Below are positions 7,383 to 15,973 of a DNA stretch of 23,762 nucleotides, piece after piece (position 1 is the stretch's first letter; each line of letters starts with the position of its first letter). The notes under the pieces were generated by a model that had not been told where the DNA came from, did no database searches, and worked only from the letters and a program-made list of their open reading frames with translations. A program made the position numbers and the translations under genes. The stretch lies in NCBI GenBank assembly GCA_016872875.1, contig VGYW01000088.1, forward strand, positions 1 through 23,762, given 5' to 3'. The DNA comes from Planctomycetota bacterium. GTDB taxonomy: Bacteria > Planctomycetota > PUPC01 > DSUN01.

Positions 7383-8843
7383 GTGAGAATCATGTTCGTA
7401 ACCGCCGAGGCCGTGCCGTTCGCCAAGACGGGCGGCCTCGCTGACGTGGCCGGGGCCGTGCCAAAGGCACTCCAGGCGCTCGGCGAGGAGGTGGCGATCA
7501 TCCTCCCCTACTACCGCCAGGCGCGCCAGAAGTTCGCCGCGCAGGTGGCGGACACCGGCCTGCGCCTGGCCGTGCCCCTGGGCGCCGAGGCCCACGCCGC
7601 CGCCCTCCTCCGCACCACCCTCCCCGGCTCCAGCGTGCCCGTCTACCTCGTGGACCATGCGGCCTTCTTCGACCGCGACGAGCTCTACGGCACGCCGCAG
7701 GGAGACTATCCCGACAACGCCCAGCGCTTCATCTTCTTCTCGAGGGCCGTCCTTGCCGCCGCGAAGGCCCTCGGCTGGCCGCCAGACATCCTCCACTGCA
7801 ACGACTGGCAGACCGCCCTCATGCCCGTCTACCTCAAGACGACCCATTCAGGGGACGCCTTCTACCGCGCGAGCCGCTCGCTGCTCACCATCCACAACCT
7901 CGCCTACCAGGGGGTCTTCCCCCGCGAGGCGTTCGCGCTCACAGGGCTGCCCGAGGCGCTCTTCAATTGGCGCGAGCTCGAGTTCTACGGCAAGCTCAAC
8001 CTCCTCAAAGGCGGCATCGTGTTCGCCGACAGGCTCAACACGGTCTCGAAGCGCTACGCGCGCGAAATCCAGACCGCGGAGCTAGGTTGTGGCCTCGAAG
8101 GCGCGCTCGCCACGCGCAGCCAACACCTCCACGGCATCCTCAACGGCATTGACTACACAGCCTGGAACCCCGCCACCGACCCCCTGATCGCGGCCCACTA
8201 CAGCCCGGAGGACCTCTCGGGCAAGGCCGCCTGCAAGCGCAAGCTCCAAGAGCTCTGCGGCCTGCCCGCCCGCGACGTGCCGCTCCTGGGCATAGTCTCG
8301 CGCCTCGACGAGCAGAAGGGCCTCAACCTCGTGGCGGAAATCCTGCCCGACCTCGCGCGGCTCGACGTCCAGTTCGTCCTCCTGGGCACCGGCAAGGCGG
8401 CGCTCCAGGACCGCTTCGCGGAGCTGGGCAAGCGCTTCCCCGACAAGCTCGGCATCCACATCGGCTTCAACAATGTGCTCGCCCACCAGATCGAGGCCGG
8501 CTGCGACATCTACCTGATGCCCTCGCGCTACGAGCCGTGCGGCCTCAACCAGCTCTACAGCCTCAGGTATGGCGCCGTCCCCCTCGTGCGGAGGACTGGC
8601 GGCCTGGCCGACACCATCGCCAACTGCACCCCGACCAGCCTTGCGAAGGCCACGGCCAACGGCTTCAGCTTCGAGACCTACTCTTCGGGCGCCCTGTTCC
8701 AGTGCATCCGCCGCGCCCTGCGCGTCTACGGCGACCGCCGCGCCTGGCGACGCATCATGCTCGTCGGCATGGGGCAGGACTGGTCGTGGGACGCCAGCGC
8801 GCGCGAGTACCTTGAACTCTACAGGAAGACTCTCGCCCGATAG
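7383..8843 (+). CDS. glgA: Glycogen synthase (ADP-glucose type, GT5)
   Basis: GlgA transfers glucose from ADP-glucose to a growing alpha-1,4-glucan. The 486-residue product matches the usual bacterial length. KTGGLADVAGAVP at residues 15-27 is the ADP-glucose-binding motif. HCNDWQTAL, LLTIHNLAYQG and the C-terminal SRYEPCGLNQLYSLRYGAVPLVRRTGGLADT region are typical of the two-Rossmann GT-B fold. GTG 7383 is chosen because GGAGG lies 6 bases upstream; ATG 7392 is an alternative two codons in. It follows galT across the GTC/GAC array and precedes the sensor kinase. Together with glgC downstream it forms the ADP-glucose glycogen pathway; the branching step is not encoded here unless the GH57 protein performs it. 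Confidence 0.96.
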   Translation: MRIMFVTAEAVPFAKTGGLADVAGAVPKALQALGEEVAIILPYYRQARQKFAAQVADTGLRLAVPLGAEAHAAALLRTTLPGSSVPVYLVDHAAFFDRDELYGTPQGDYPDNAQRFIFFSRAVLAAAKALGWPPDILHCNDWQTALMPVYLKTTHSGDAFYRASRSLLTIHNLAYQGVFPREAFALTGLPEALFNWRELEFYGKLNLLKGGIVFADRLNTVSKRYAREIQTAELGCGLEGALATRSQHLHGILNGIDYTAWNPATDPLIAAHYSPEDLSGKAACKRKLQELCGLPARDVPLLGIVSRLDEQKGLNLVAEILPDLARLDVQFVLLGTGKAALQDRFAELGKRFPDKLGIHIGFNNVLAHQIEAGCDIYLMPSRYEPCGLNQLYSLRYGAVPLVRRTGGLADTIANCTPTSLAKATANGFSFETYSSGALFQCIRRALRVYGDRRAWRRIMLVGMGQDWSWDASAREYLELYRKTLAR

Positions 8844-8874
8844 GGTGTTCGGTTGTGGCAAGCGCATGTGTGCG

Positions 8875-8945
8875 GGATGAATGGATGAGTGGATGGGTGG
8901 ATGGGTGTCTGACACTCATCCATTCATCCACCCATCCGATCATCC
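8875..8945. repeat. Tetramer/octamer inverted array (GGATGAAT family), copy 2
   Basis: The left arm begins GGATGAATGGATGAGTGG and runs to about 8907; the right arm carries ATCC/ATTC units to 8945. The first 30 bases equal the right arm of the copy at 1749-1781 read on the opposite strand, so these are copies of one element rather than two independent microsatellites. It fills most of the gap between glgA and the kinase gene. Confidence 0.9.
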
Positions 8946-8984
8946 CCCTTGGTTGCGCCCGAGGGCCTCATCAGGCGGTTTGAG

Positions 8985-11900
8985 ATGGCCGTCAGACGCG
9001 AGTGGCTGAGCGGGATCTACGAGATATCGAAGGTCATCAACTCGATCCTCGAGCTGGGCGACATCCTCGCGGTTGTGGCGAAGGAGACGCGCCGCCTCAT
9101 CGAGTTCGACCGCTTCGTCCTTGGCGTCCTCGAGGAGAGCGGAGAGCGGCTGCGCCTCTTCGTGCCCGTCTCCGCCCCCCAGACCACCCGCCCCACCGGC
9201 ACCCTCATCGGCCTCGACGGCCACATCCTGGGCGAAGTCGTTCGCAAGCGCGAGAGCCTCGCCATCCCGGACCTCCGGGCCGATGGCCGCTTCGCCGGCG
9301 ACCGCGCCCTCATCGAGGAAGGCGTCATCTCCGTCGCCGCGCTCCCTCTGATGTTCGGGAGCCGCGTCCTCGGCGCCCTCGCCTTCGCGCGCCGCGAGCC
9401 CAGGCCGTTCACCGACACCGAGGCGGAGATGCTTCGCAGCGTGGCCGAGCAGGTGGCCATCGCCATCGAGCACGCCAACCTCTTCGCCGCCGAGCGCAAG
9501 CGCGCCAACCACCTCGCCATCATCAACCAGGTGGCTCGCCACGCACTCACCGTGCTCGACCTCGACACCCTTCTCCGCCGCACCGCCTCGCTCATCCAGC
9601 AGCAGTTCGCCTACTACGACGTCTCGATCTTCCTCGTGGACCGTGCCACGGACGAGGTGGTGCTGCGCGCGCAGGCGGGGGCCTACTCCGGGGCGTCCGC
9701 CATCGGCTACCGCCAGCCGGTCGGCGTCGGCATCGTCGGCCACGCCGCCAGGAGCGGCCAGACGGTCCTCGCCAACGACGTGGCGCAGGACCCCCACTAC
9801 ATCGTGGCCTTCGAGGGCGAGCGGGCATCCAAGGCCGAGCTCGCCGTCCCAATCAAGCTCGGCGGCGAAATCGTCGGCGTCATCAACATCGAGTGCACCG
9901 ACGTGGGCGCCTTCGACAGCATAGACGCCAACGCCATCGAGACCCTGGCCGACCAGATGGCGCAGGCGATCGAGAACGTGCGCCTCTACGACGAGATGCG
10001 CTACCTCAAGGAGCTCGACGAGAGCATCCTCGCCTCCATCCCAGCCTCCATCCTCGTCCTCAACCGCGACCGCACCATCGTGTCGGTCAACGACACGTGC
10101 AGCAAGGTGGTCGAGCGGCCCCCCGCCGAGCTGGTCGGCGCGCCACTCGACCGCTTCCTGGAGTTCGAGCCCGACGTCGCGGCCGCTCTCCATCGGGCCA
10201 TCGAGTCCGTCATTGACGCCGACCAGCGCCTGTCGTTCCCCGCGGTCCGCCTCAAGCTCCCCAATGGCCTCACGCGCGTGGCCGACGTGCACCTCAGCCC
10301 CCTGGCACGCCGCGCCCAGCGCCGCGCACTCCTGTTCCTCAACGACATCACCGAGCGGCGCATCGCCGAGGAGGCCCTCCTCCGCGAGAAGCAGAAGCTC
10401 GACGACATCGTGTCGGCCATGGGCGCCGGCGTCGCCCTCATCAACCGCGACCTCACCGTGGCCTGGTGCAACAAGCGGATCAACGAGTGGTTCGGCGGCG
10501 GCCGCAGCGTCGTCGGCCAGCCCTGCCACGTCATCCACGCCAACCCCGCCGCCCCCTGCCCCGACTGCAAAGCGCAGGCCACCTTGGCCACCGGCGAGGC
10601 CCAGGCCGACATCCACGTGCGCCGCGACACCCCGCTGGGCGCCCGCCACTTCGAGAGCATCTTCGCCCCCATCCACGACCACACGGGGGCCGTCACCCAG
10701 GCCCTCCTCCTCACCTTCGACGTCACCGAGCACGCGCGAAACGTCGAGCAGCTCGCACTCCTCCAGAAGCTCGGCCAGGTCATGCAGGGGGTCGTCGAGC
10801 TCGACCGCCTCCTCCGTCTCATCCTCACCTGCGTCACCGCTGGCCCGGGCTTCGGCTTCAACCGGGCCATCCTCCTCCTCGTCAACGACGAGCGCACGAT
10901 GCTCGAGGGGCGACTCGGCGTCGGGCCGGCCTCCGCCGAGGAGGCCGCCCGCATCTGGAGCGAGCTCTCTCGCAAGGCCCCTACGCTCGAAGACCTCCTC
11001 GCGCCCTTCGGCCAGCCGCAGCCGCCCGCCGACGCAGCCATGCAGTACCTCGCGCAGCAGATCCGCATCCCGCTCTCCGAGGCCAGCCAGGTGCCGGTCC
11101 AGGCCCTCAGCCGCCAGGAGGCCATCGTGGTGGCCGACGCCGGGGCCGACCCAGGCGTCAGCCCCCAGCTCCGTTCCCTCCTGAAGACCCACCAGTTCGT
11201 CTGCGTGCCACTGATCGCGCGCGACGTGCCCTTCGGCGCAATCGTCGCCGACAACGTCTTCACCGGCCAGCCGATCGGCGAGCGGCAGGTAGAGATGCTC
11301 CAGACCTTCGCGGGCCAGGCCGGGCTCGCCCTCTCCGCCGCCACCGCCTACAAGCGCCTCGAGGAACAGCTCAACGAGCTCGAGGAGACGCGCGACCGCC
11401 TCGTCCGCTCCGAGCGCCTGGCCATCGTCGGCCGCCTCGCCGCACACGTGGCCCACGAGATCCGAAACCCCCTCGCCACCATCGGCGGCTTCTCGCGCGC
11501 CATGCTGCGCAACCCAAACGACACCCCGAAGGTCGAGCGCAACGCCAGGATCATCCTCGAAGAGGTCGAGCGCCTCGAGAAGATACTCGCCAACGTCATG
11601 AACTTCTCGCGCCCCGGCAGCCCGGTGCTGCGCGACCGCGACGTCAACGAATCGGTCGAGGCCCTCTGCGCCTTCCACGAGCAGATCCTCGCCGAGCGCC
11701 ACATCAGGCTCCACAGGAGCCTCGACCCCAAGTGCCCCCTCCTGCGCTTCGACCCCGACCAGGTGCGCCAGATGCTCCTCAACCTCTGCCAGAACGCCAT
11801 CGAGTCCATGCCCCACGGCGGCGAGCTCACCATCATGACCCGCGCGCTCGAAGGCCACGTCGAAATCGTCGTCGCCGACACCGGCCAGGGCATGTCCGAA

Positions 11901-12083
11901 AGCGTCCAGGAGAGCATCTTCCAGCCCTTCTTCACCACCAAGGTCGGCGGAACAGGGCTTGGACTTGCAGTCACACAGAAAATCGTCCACGATCATAATG
12001 GGGACATTATCGTACGCTCAAAGCCGGGGGCCGGCAGCTCCTTCACGGTCTGCCTCCCCATCCCGGCCAAGGCCAACTCCTGA
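8985..12083 (+). CDS. Soluble multi-sensor histidine kinase (GAF-GAF-PAS-PAS-GAF-HisKA-HATPase)
   Basis: A 1,032-residue kinase without a signal peptide or membrane segment, so it senses inside the cell. Approximate order: GAF 15-170, GAF 174-335, PAS 342-460, PAS 464-585, divergent GAF 586-790, HisKA with the phospho-acceptor H824 in AHEIRNPLATI, and the HATPase with NLCQNAIESM (N box), VADTGQGM and GTGLGLAV. The second PAS domain contains three cysteines (C514, C525, C528) in a C-x10-C-x2-C arrangement ending in PCPDC, which could bind a metal or respond to redox state; that is inference. ATG 8985 has AGGCGG about 8 bases upstream; the TTG at 8949 would start inside a short stretch next to the repeat. 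The following receiver gene is 23 bases away and is the probable partner. Its place between glgA and glgC suggests a link to carbon storage. Confidence 0.92.
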   Translation: MAVRREWLSGIYEISKVINSILELGDILAVVAKETRRLIEFDRFVLGVLEESGERLRLFVPVSAPQTTRPTGTLIGLDGHILGEVVRKRESLAIPDLRADGRFAGDRALIEEGVISVAALPLMFGSRVLGALAFARREPRPFTDTEAEMLRSVAEQVAIAIEHANLFAAERKRANHLAIINQVARHALTVLDLDTLLRRTASLIQQQFAYYDVSIFLVDRATDEVVLRAQAGAYSGASAIGYRQPVGVGIVGHAARSGQTVLANDVAQDPHYIVAFEGERASKAELAVPIKLGGEIVGVINIECTDVGAFDSIDANAIETLADQMAQAIENVRLYDEMRYLKELDESILASIPASILVLNRDRTIVSVNDTCSKVVERPPAELVGAPLDRFLEFEPDVAAALHRAIESVIDADQRLSFPAVRLKLPNGLTRVADVHLSPLARRAQRRALLFLNDITERRIAEEALLREKQKLDDIVSAMGAGVALINRDLTVAWCNKRINEWFGGGRSVVGQPCHVIHANPAAPCPDCKAQATLATGEAQADIHVRRDTPLGARHFESIFAPIHDHTGAVTQALLLTFDVTEHARNVEQLALLQKLGQVMQGVVELDRLLRLILTCVTAGPGFGFNRAILLLVNDERTMLEGRLGVGPASAEEAARIWSELSRKAPTLEDLLAPFGQPQPPADAAMQYLAQQIRIPLSEASQVPVQALSRQEAIVVADAGADPGVSPQLRSLLKTHQFVCVPLIARDVPFGAIVADNVFTGQPIGERQVEMLQTFAGQAGLALSAATAYKRLEEQLNELEETRDRLVRSERLAIVGRLAAHVAHEIRNPLATIGGFSRAMLRNPNDTPKVERNARIILEEVERLEKILANVMNFSRPGSPVLRDRDVNESVEALCAFHEQILAERHIRLHRSLDPKCPLLRFDPDQVRQMLLNLCQNAIESMPHGGELTIMTRALEGHVEIVVADTGQGMSESVQESIFQPFFTTKVGGTGLGLAVTQKIVHDHNGDIIVRSKPGAGSSFTVCLPIPAKANS

Positions 12084-12106
12084 CCCCGTCTTGCGGAGAC
12101 ACTCGA

Positions 12107-12481
12107 ATGGCCACCATCCTGCTCGTCGAAGACGACCAGAACCAGCAGCTCCTGTTCGCGGAGGAGCTGCGCGAAGACGGGCACGACGTCATCGTGGCCG
12201 GCAGCGGCACGGCGGCCCTCGAAGCGGTCAAGAAGGTCATCCCCGACCTCGTGGTGCTCGACATCGCCATGCCCGGCATGGACGGCATCGAGGCCCTGGG
12301 CCGCATCCTGGCCCAGGACAACCGCATCCCCGTCGTCCTCCACACCGCCTACGCGACCTACAAGGACAACTTCATGGCCTGGTCGGCCGACGCCTACGTC
12401 GTGAAGTCCTCTGACCTCACGGAGCTCAAGGCCGAGATCAAGCGCGCGCTCGCCAAGCGCCCACCGAAGGCCGCCAGCTAG
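12107..12481 (+). CDS. Receiver-only response regulator (CheY-like)
   Basis: A 124-residue protein made of one REC domain. The acidic pair E8-D9-D10, phospho-acceptor D52 in VVLDIAMPGMDG, T80 in VVLHTAY and K100 in AYVVKSSD are all in place, so it should be phosphorylated normally. It has no DNA-binding or enzymatic output domain, so it must act by protein-protein contact or pass phosphate on. It lies 23 bases after the histidine kinase gene and 15 bases before glgC, and the three genes look like one transcript. A role in adjusting glycogen synthesis is plausible from position only. Confidence 0.94.
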   Translation: MATILLVEDDQNQQLLFAEELREDGHDVIVAGSGTAALEAVKKVIPDLVVLDIAMPGMDGIEALGRILAQDNRIPVVLHTAYATYKDNFMAWSADAYVVKSSDLTELKAEIKRALAKRPPKAAS

Positions 12482-12496
12482 TCAGGGAGCACCCCC

Positions 12497-13747
12497 ATGT
12501 CCCTCATCGCCTCCTACGGCCCGCGCCTCAAGGTCATCGCCATGGTCCTCGCCGGCGGCGAGGGCCAGCGCCTCCACCCCCTCACCCGCGACAGGGCCAA
12601 GCCCGCCGTCCCCTTCGGCGGAATCTACCGCATCATCGACTTCACCCTCTCCAACTGCGTGAACTCCGGCATCCGCCGCGTCTTCGTCCTCACCCAATAC
12701 AAGTCCAGCTCCCTCGACTACCACATCCACTTCGGCTGGGACATCCTCAGCCACGAGCTCGGCGAGTTCATCCGCTCCGTCCCCCCTCAGCAGCGCGCAG
12801 GAACCTCCTGGTACCTCGGCACCGCCGACGCCATCTACCAGAACATCTACACCCTCGAACAAGAGCGCCCGCACCTCACCCTCGTCCTCTCCGGCGATCA
12901 CATCTACAAGATGAACTACCGCGCCATGCTCGACTTCCACATCGAGAAGAGCGCCGACCTCTCCATCGCCTGCATCCCCGTCCCCAAGGCCGAGGCCAGC
13001 CGCTTCGGCGTCGCAGTCGTCGACCGCGACTCCCGCATCATTGACTTCAAGGAGAAGGCCCCCGACCCCCCCACCATGCCCACCAACCCCGACTTCTGCC
13101 TCGCCTCGATGGGCGTCTACCTCTTCAACACCCCAGAGCTCGTCCAGCAGGTCAACAGGAACTTCAAGACTGCCCCGGAGACCGACCGCGACTTCGGCAG
13201 GAACATCATCCCCGCCATGATCAAGGAGAAGATGGTCTACGCCCACGACTTCAAGGACGAGAACAAGAAGCCGCAGAAGTACTGGCGCGACATCGGCACC
13301 CGCGACGCCTACTGGGAGGCCAACATGGACCTCGTGGAGGTGGACCCCGTATTCAACCTCTACGACCACGACTGGCCCATCCGCACCGCCCCCCTCCCCT
13401 TCCCGCCAGCCAAGACCGTCTTCAACGAGGAGGGGCCTAAGGGACGCCGCGGCGAGGTCCTCAACTCCCTCATCTCCCCCGGCTGCATCATCAGCGGCGG
13501 ACACGTCGAGCGCTCCGTCCTCTCCCCCAACGTCCGCGTCGAGGAAGGCGCCCGCGTCACCGAGTCCATCATCATGGACGACTGCACCATCGGCCGCGCC
13601 GCAACCATCCACCGCGCCATCATTGACAAGGGCGTCCACGTCCCCGACCGCACCACCATCGGCCTCTACCGCGACGCCGACGCCCGCCGCTACACCATCA
13701 CCACCAAGGGCATCGTCATAGTCCCCCGCGGCATGCAATACACCTGA
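12497..13747 (+). CDS. glgC: Glucose-1-phosphate adenylyltransferase
   Basis: GlgC makes ADP-glucose from ATP and glucose-1-phosphate, the committed step of bacterial glycogen synthesis. The 416-residue protein begins with the nucleotide-binding signature VLAGGEGQRLHPLTRDRAKP and PFGGIYRIIDF. It continues with the SGDHIYKMNY segment and ends in the left-handed beta-helix-like region (SPGCIISGGHVERSVLSPNVR) that takes part in regulation and assembly in the family. GGGAG lies 7 bases before the ATG. Length and ends are normal. It is preceded by the receiver gene and followed by a 264-base repeat-rich gap before the convergent radical SAM gene. Confidence 0.97.
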   Translation: MSLIASYGPRLKVIAMVLAGGEGQRLHPLTRDRAKPAVPFGGIYRIIDFTLSNCVNSGIRRVFVLTQYKSSSLDYHIHFGWDILSHELGEFIRSVPPQQRAGTSWYLGTADAIYQNIYTLEQERPHLTLVLSGDHIYKMNYRAMLDFHIEKSADLSIACIPVPKAEASRFGVAVVDRDSRIIDFKEKAPDPPTMPTNPDFCLASMGVYLFNTPELVQQVNRNFKTAPETDRDFGRNIIPAMIKEKMVYAHDFKDENKKPQKYWRDIGTRDAYWEANMDLVEVDPVFNLYDHDWPIRTAPLPFPPAKTVFNEEGPKGRRGEVLNSLISPGCIISGGHVERSVLSPNVRVEEGARVTESIIMDDCTIGRAATIHRAIIDKGVHVPDRTTIGLYRDADARRYTITTKGIVIVPRGMQYT

Positions 13748-13758
13748 CCCCGCTCCTC

Positions 13759-13790
13759 AATCGTCCTCGTCCGTCGTCCTCGTCCTCGAC
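13759..13790. repeat. Trinucleotide array (GTC type), single arm
   Basis: The stretch beginning AATCGTCCTCGTCC shares its start with the left arms of the inverted arrays at 7221 and 20989, but no complementary right arm follows. It may be a half-element left after a deletion, or an early form. It lies 12 bases after the glgC stop. A short perfect stem, GCGGCC-GCT-GGCCGC, follows at 13803-13817. Confidence 0.8.
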
Positions 13791-13830
13791 TCTTCTCTTA
13801 ACGCGGCCGCTGGCCGCAACCAAAGGGCGG

Positions 13831-13939
13831 GAATGCTGAATGCTGAATGATGAATGTCGAACTCTGAGGAACAGAAGGGGCTCTTGGCCTGGTTGGTCAT
13901 TCGACATTCAACATTCAGCGTTCGACATTCAACATTCCT
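13831..13939. repeat. Heptamer inverted array (GAATGNN / CATTCNN)
   Basis: The left arm has GAATGCT twice, GAATGAT, GAATGTC and GAACTCT (13831-13865). The right arm has CATTCGA, CATTCAA, CATTCAG, CGTTCGA, CATTCAA and CATTCCT (13898-13939). The two are separated by a 32-base non-repetitive loop. The arms are imperfect reverse complements. The array sits between the convergent glgC and radical SAM genes. Confidence 0.92.
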
Positions 13940-13948
13940 TCTGCCGCA

Positions 13949-13965
13949 CGCGCGCAAAGCGCGCG
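13949..13965. terminator. Possible bidirectional terminator stem between convergent genes
   Basis: A perfect 7-base stem CGCGCGC-AAA-GCGCGCG lies between the two convergent genes, 46 bases after the AmrS stop in its reading direction. No T-run follows on either strand, so intrinsic termination is uncertain. Confidence 0.3.
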
Positions 13966-14011
13966 CAAGCGACGACAGAACAACGTAATGTAGCCGCGGC
14001 ACGAAAGCCGA

Positions 14012-15073
14012 TCAATACCCTTTCCCCAACACATGCGGATTGCCCACGTGAAGCCGCCTCAGCCCCGCCGACCGCGCAGCCTCCAGGCACTCCTCGGCGT
14101 GCCGGCGCGAGGTTCGAGGCAGGTCCGTCATCAGGAAGTCCGGGTGAAAGCCCAGGAGCGAGTACGGGATTGACGGGTCGAGCCCCGTGATGAATCGTGC
14201 CAGCGCCCCCACCTCCTCGGCATCCACATAGCCCGGGACCAGCAGCGTGCTGGCGATGAGCAGCGGCGGCTCGGGCCGCCCCTTCGCCAGTTCCGCAACC
14301 CGTGCGAAGCTCTCGAGCGTCCGCCGATTCCCTACCCCGCACAGCCCCACGTGGATCCCACTGCTCCACGCCTTGAGATCGAACTTGATGCAGCCGCCGG
14401 TCTCCAGCGACAGCCTTGCCGCCTCCTCCAGGTGGCCCCGCGACATCGAGCCATTCGTCTCCCAGCATATCCGCAACGGGCGCGGGCGGGCACGCTCCAC
14501 CGCCAGCCGCGACGCCGCCAGCGCGTGGCCCATCTGCGTCGAAGGGTCCCCCCCGAAGTAGCACACGCACCCCGTCCGCTCGTCCACCGCCGCCGCCAGC
14601 TCCTCCGCCGTCACTTCCGCTGACCCAAGGCTCCGGCTCCGATAGTGCCAATTCTGGCAGAACAGGCAATCGAACGAGCACGACTCGTAGAAGACCGCCA
14701 GATTCGTCCGCCCCGCATCCCCGCTCCCCGCGCACACCCAGTCGCCCACGCAATTCGTGGGGAGCGGATCGTGATACCACGACACCAAGCCGTCGTCCCT
14801 CGTGCCGCCTCGCAGCGTGCCGGCGGCGTTGTGCCTCACCCCGCAGTAGCCCCGGCCGCCCAGCGGTACACGGCACCCGTTCGCGCACCACCCGCAGGCA
14901 TCGCCCTCCCGCGGCGGCTCAGCCGGCAGCCCGAACTCCTCTCGGCACCGCCTGTGAACCGCCCGGGCGCGCTCCAGCGCCCCGGGCCCCTCCGCCCTCA
15001 AGCACCCCGCGCACACACCCAGCGGCGCGCTCACCAGCCGACTCGCTATCCCGCAGACCTCGCATCGCGCCAT
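14012..15073 (-). CDS. amrS: AmmeMemoRadiSam system radical SAM enzyme
   Basis: A 353-residue radical SAM protein related to pyruvate formate-lyase activating enzymes. The SAM-cluster motif is SCSFDCLFCQN (C132, C136, C139). The N-terminus has two extra cysteine sets: C4 and C7 with C21 and C24, resembling a zinc ribbon, and CGWCANGCRVPLGGRGYCGVRHN (residues 60-82), typical of this subgroup. The C-terminal YSLLGFHPDFLMTDLPRTS fits the family. The system (AMMECR1-, Memo- and radical SAM-domain proteins) is widespread, but its reaction is not established. The Memo-type partner is 5 kb away in this window and no AMMECR1 gene is visible. AAAGG lies about 9 bases before the ATG, and a good divergent promoter is present. 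Confidence 0.9.
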   Translation of the reverse strand: MARCEVCGIASRLVSAPLGVCAGCLRAEGPGALERARAVHRRCREEFGLPAEPPREGDACGWCANGCRVPLGGRGYCGVRHNAAGTLRGGTRDDGLVSWYHDPLPTNCVGDWVCAGSGDAGRTNLAVFYESCSFDCLFCQNWHYRSRSLGSAEVTAEELAAAVDERTGCVCYFGGDPSTQMGHALAASRLAVERARPRPLRICWETNGSMSRGHLEEAARLSLETGGCIKFDLKAWSSGIHVGLCGVGNRRTLESFARVAELAKGRPEPPLLIASTLLVPGYVDAEEVGALARFITGLDPSIPYSLLGFHPDFLMTDLPRTSRRHAEECLEAARSAGLRRLHVGNPHVLGKGY

Positions 15074-15093
15074 CTCAATCGCCTTTCACATCC

Positions 15094-15122
15094 AGTGTAA
15101 CCCGCGCCAGCGGGGAGTTCAA
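15094..15122 (-). promoter_or_regulatory. Predicted sigma70-type promoter of amrS
   Basis: On the minus strand TTGAAC (15122-15117) is followed after 17 bases by TACACT (15099-15094). Transcription would start near 15087, about 14 bases before the ATG. This is motif evidence only. Confidence 0.5.
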
Positions 15123-15148
15123 AGCCGCACGGCCAGATTGTCAGCTTG

Positions 15149-15177
15149 TTGACACAACGTCGCCATCCGTCTATCCT
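15149..15177 (+). promoter_or_regulatory. Predicted sigma70-type promoter of the nucleoside phosphorylase-like gene
   Basis: TTGACA (15149-15154) lies 17 bases upstream of TATCCT (15172-15177), with the GTG start 20 bases farther. The -35 box is the right half of a short dyad, TGTCA-N6-TGACA (15139-15154), which could be a regulator site. This is motif evidence only. Confidence 0.55.
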
Positions 15178-15197
15178 GTGGACGACAGGAGCAAGTT

Positions 15198-15962
15198 GTG
15201 GACAGCAGTCTCCCTATCCTCGAGTTCGACCCAGCGCCTGGGGCGGTCATCGAGCCGGCCAAGGTCACCGAGCGCCTCGACGTGCCCGAGCACTGCGTCC
15301 CCTGCTTCTTCCGCGACGTGGTTGTGAAGGTTGCCAGGGACCACTCCGCGAGGGTTCTCGCCGAGCACAAGTGGGAGCACGGCTCGCACCTGCTCTACGA
15401 GATTGCCGTCGAGGGCAAGCGCCTGGCCTTCTACCAGGCGGGCGTGGGCGCGCCACTCTCGGCCGGCCTCCTCGAGGAGGTCATCGCCCGCGGCTGCCGC
15501 AAGTTCATCGCCTGCGGCGGGGCCGGCGTCCTCGACCGCTCCATCGCCGCGGGCCACGTCCTCGTCCCATCCTCTGCCGTCCGCGACGAGGGCACGTCCT
15601 ACCACTACCTGCCCCCCGGCCGTGAGGTCGCCGCCAGCCCCGAGGGCGTCGCCGCCATCGAAGCCACCCTCGCCCGGCACGGCGTGGACTACCTGGTCGG
15701 CAAGACCTGGACCACCGACGCCCCCTACCGCGAGACGCACGAGATGGTGAAGCGTCGCCGGGCCGAGGGCTGCCTGACCGTCGAGATGGAGGCCGCCGCC
15801 TTCTTCGCCGTCGCACAGTTTCGTGGCGTGGCGTTCGCCCAGCTCCTCTATGGCGGCGACGACGTGAGCGGCGCCGACTGGGACCACCGCGACTGGTGGC
15901 ACCGCGCCTCCACCCGCGAGAAGCTCTTCTGGCTCGCGGCCGAGGCGTGCCTCACCCTCTAA
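15198..15962 (+). CDS. Nucleoside phosphorylase (PNP/uridine phosphorylase family)
   Basis: A 254-residue protein of the PNP/UDP phosphorylase superfamily, which splits nucleosides with phosphate into base and (deoxy)ribose-1-phosphate. Supporting features are the glycine-rich FYQAGVGAPLSAGLLEEVIARGCRKFIACGGAGVLD, the segment VPSSAVRDEGTSYHYLPP, and the ribose/phosphate-site TVEMEAAAFFAVA, whose M-E pair is conserved in the family. Uridine phosphorylase-like is the closest impression; the base preference is not clear. GTG 15198 is chosen because AGGAG lies 7 bases upstream and the predicted promoter fits. The gene for the large secreted protein begins only 11 bases after the stop, so the two may share a transcript, although their functions do not obviously connect. 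Confidence 0.88.
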   Translation: MDSSLPILEFDPAPGAVIEPAKVTERLDVPEHCVPCFFRDVVVKVARDHSARVLAEHKWEHGSHLLYEIAVEGKRLAFYQAGVGAPLSAGLLEEVIARGCRKFIACGGAGVLDRSIAAGHVLVPSSAVRDEGTSYHYLPPGREVAASPEGVAAIEATLARHGVDYLVGKTWTTDAPYRETHEMVKRRRAEGCLTVEMEAAAFFAVAQFRGVAFAQLLYGGDDVSGADWDHRDWWHRASTREKLFWLAAEACLTL

Positions 15963-15973
15963 GGATGACGCCG

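Noticed and set aside
8940..11996. Long open frame (1018 codons) on the minus strand
   Set aside because: It is fully antisense to the histidine kinase and arises from strong G/C third-position bias; its translation is low-complexity and rich in V, G, D, E and A with no family motif.
12482..13738. Minus-strand open frame of 418 codons
   Set aside because: Antisense to glgC with the same compositional signature; no motifs, and the plus-strand gene is unambiguous.
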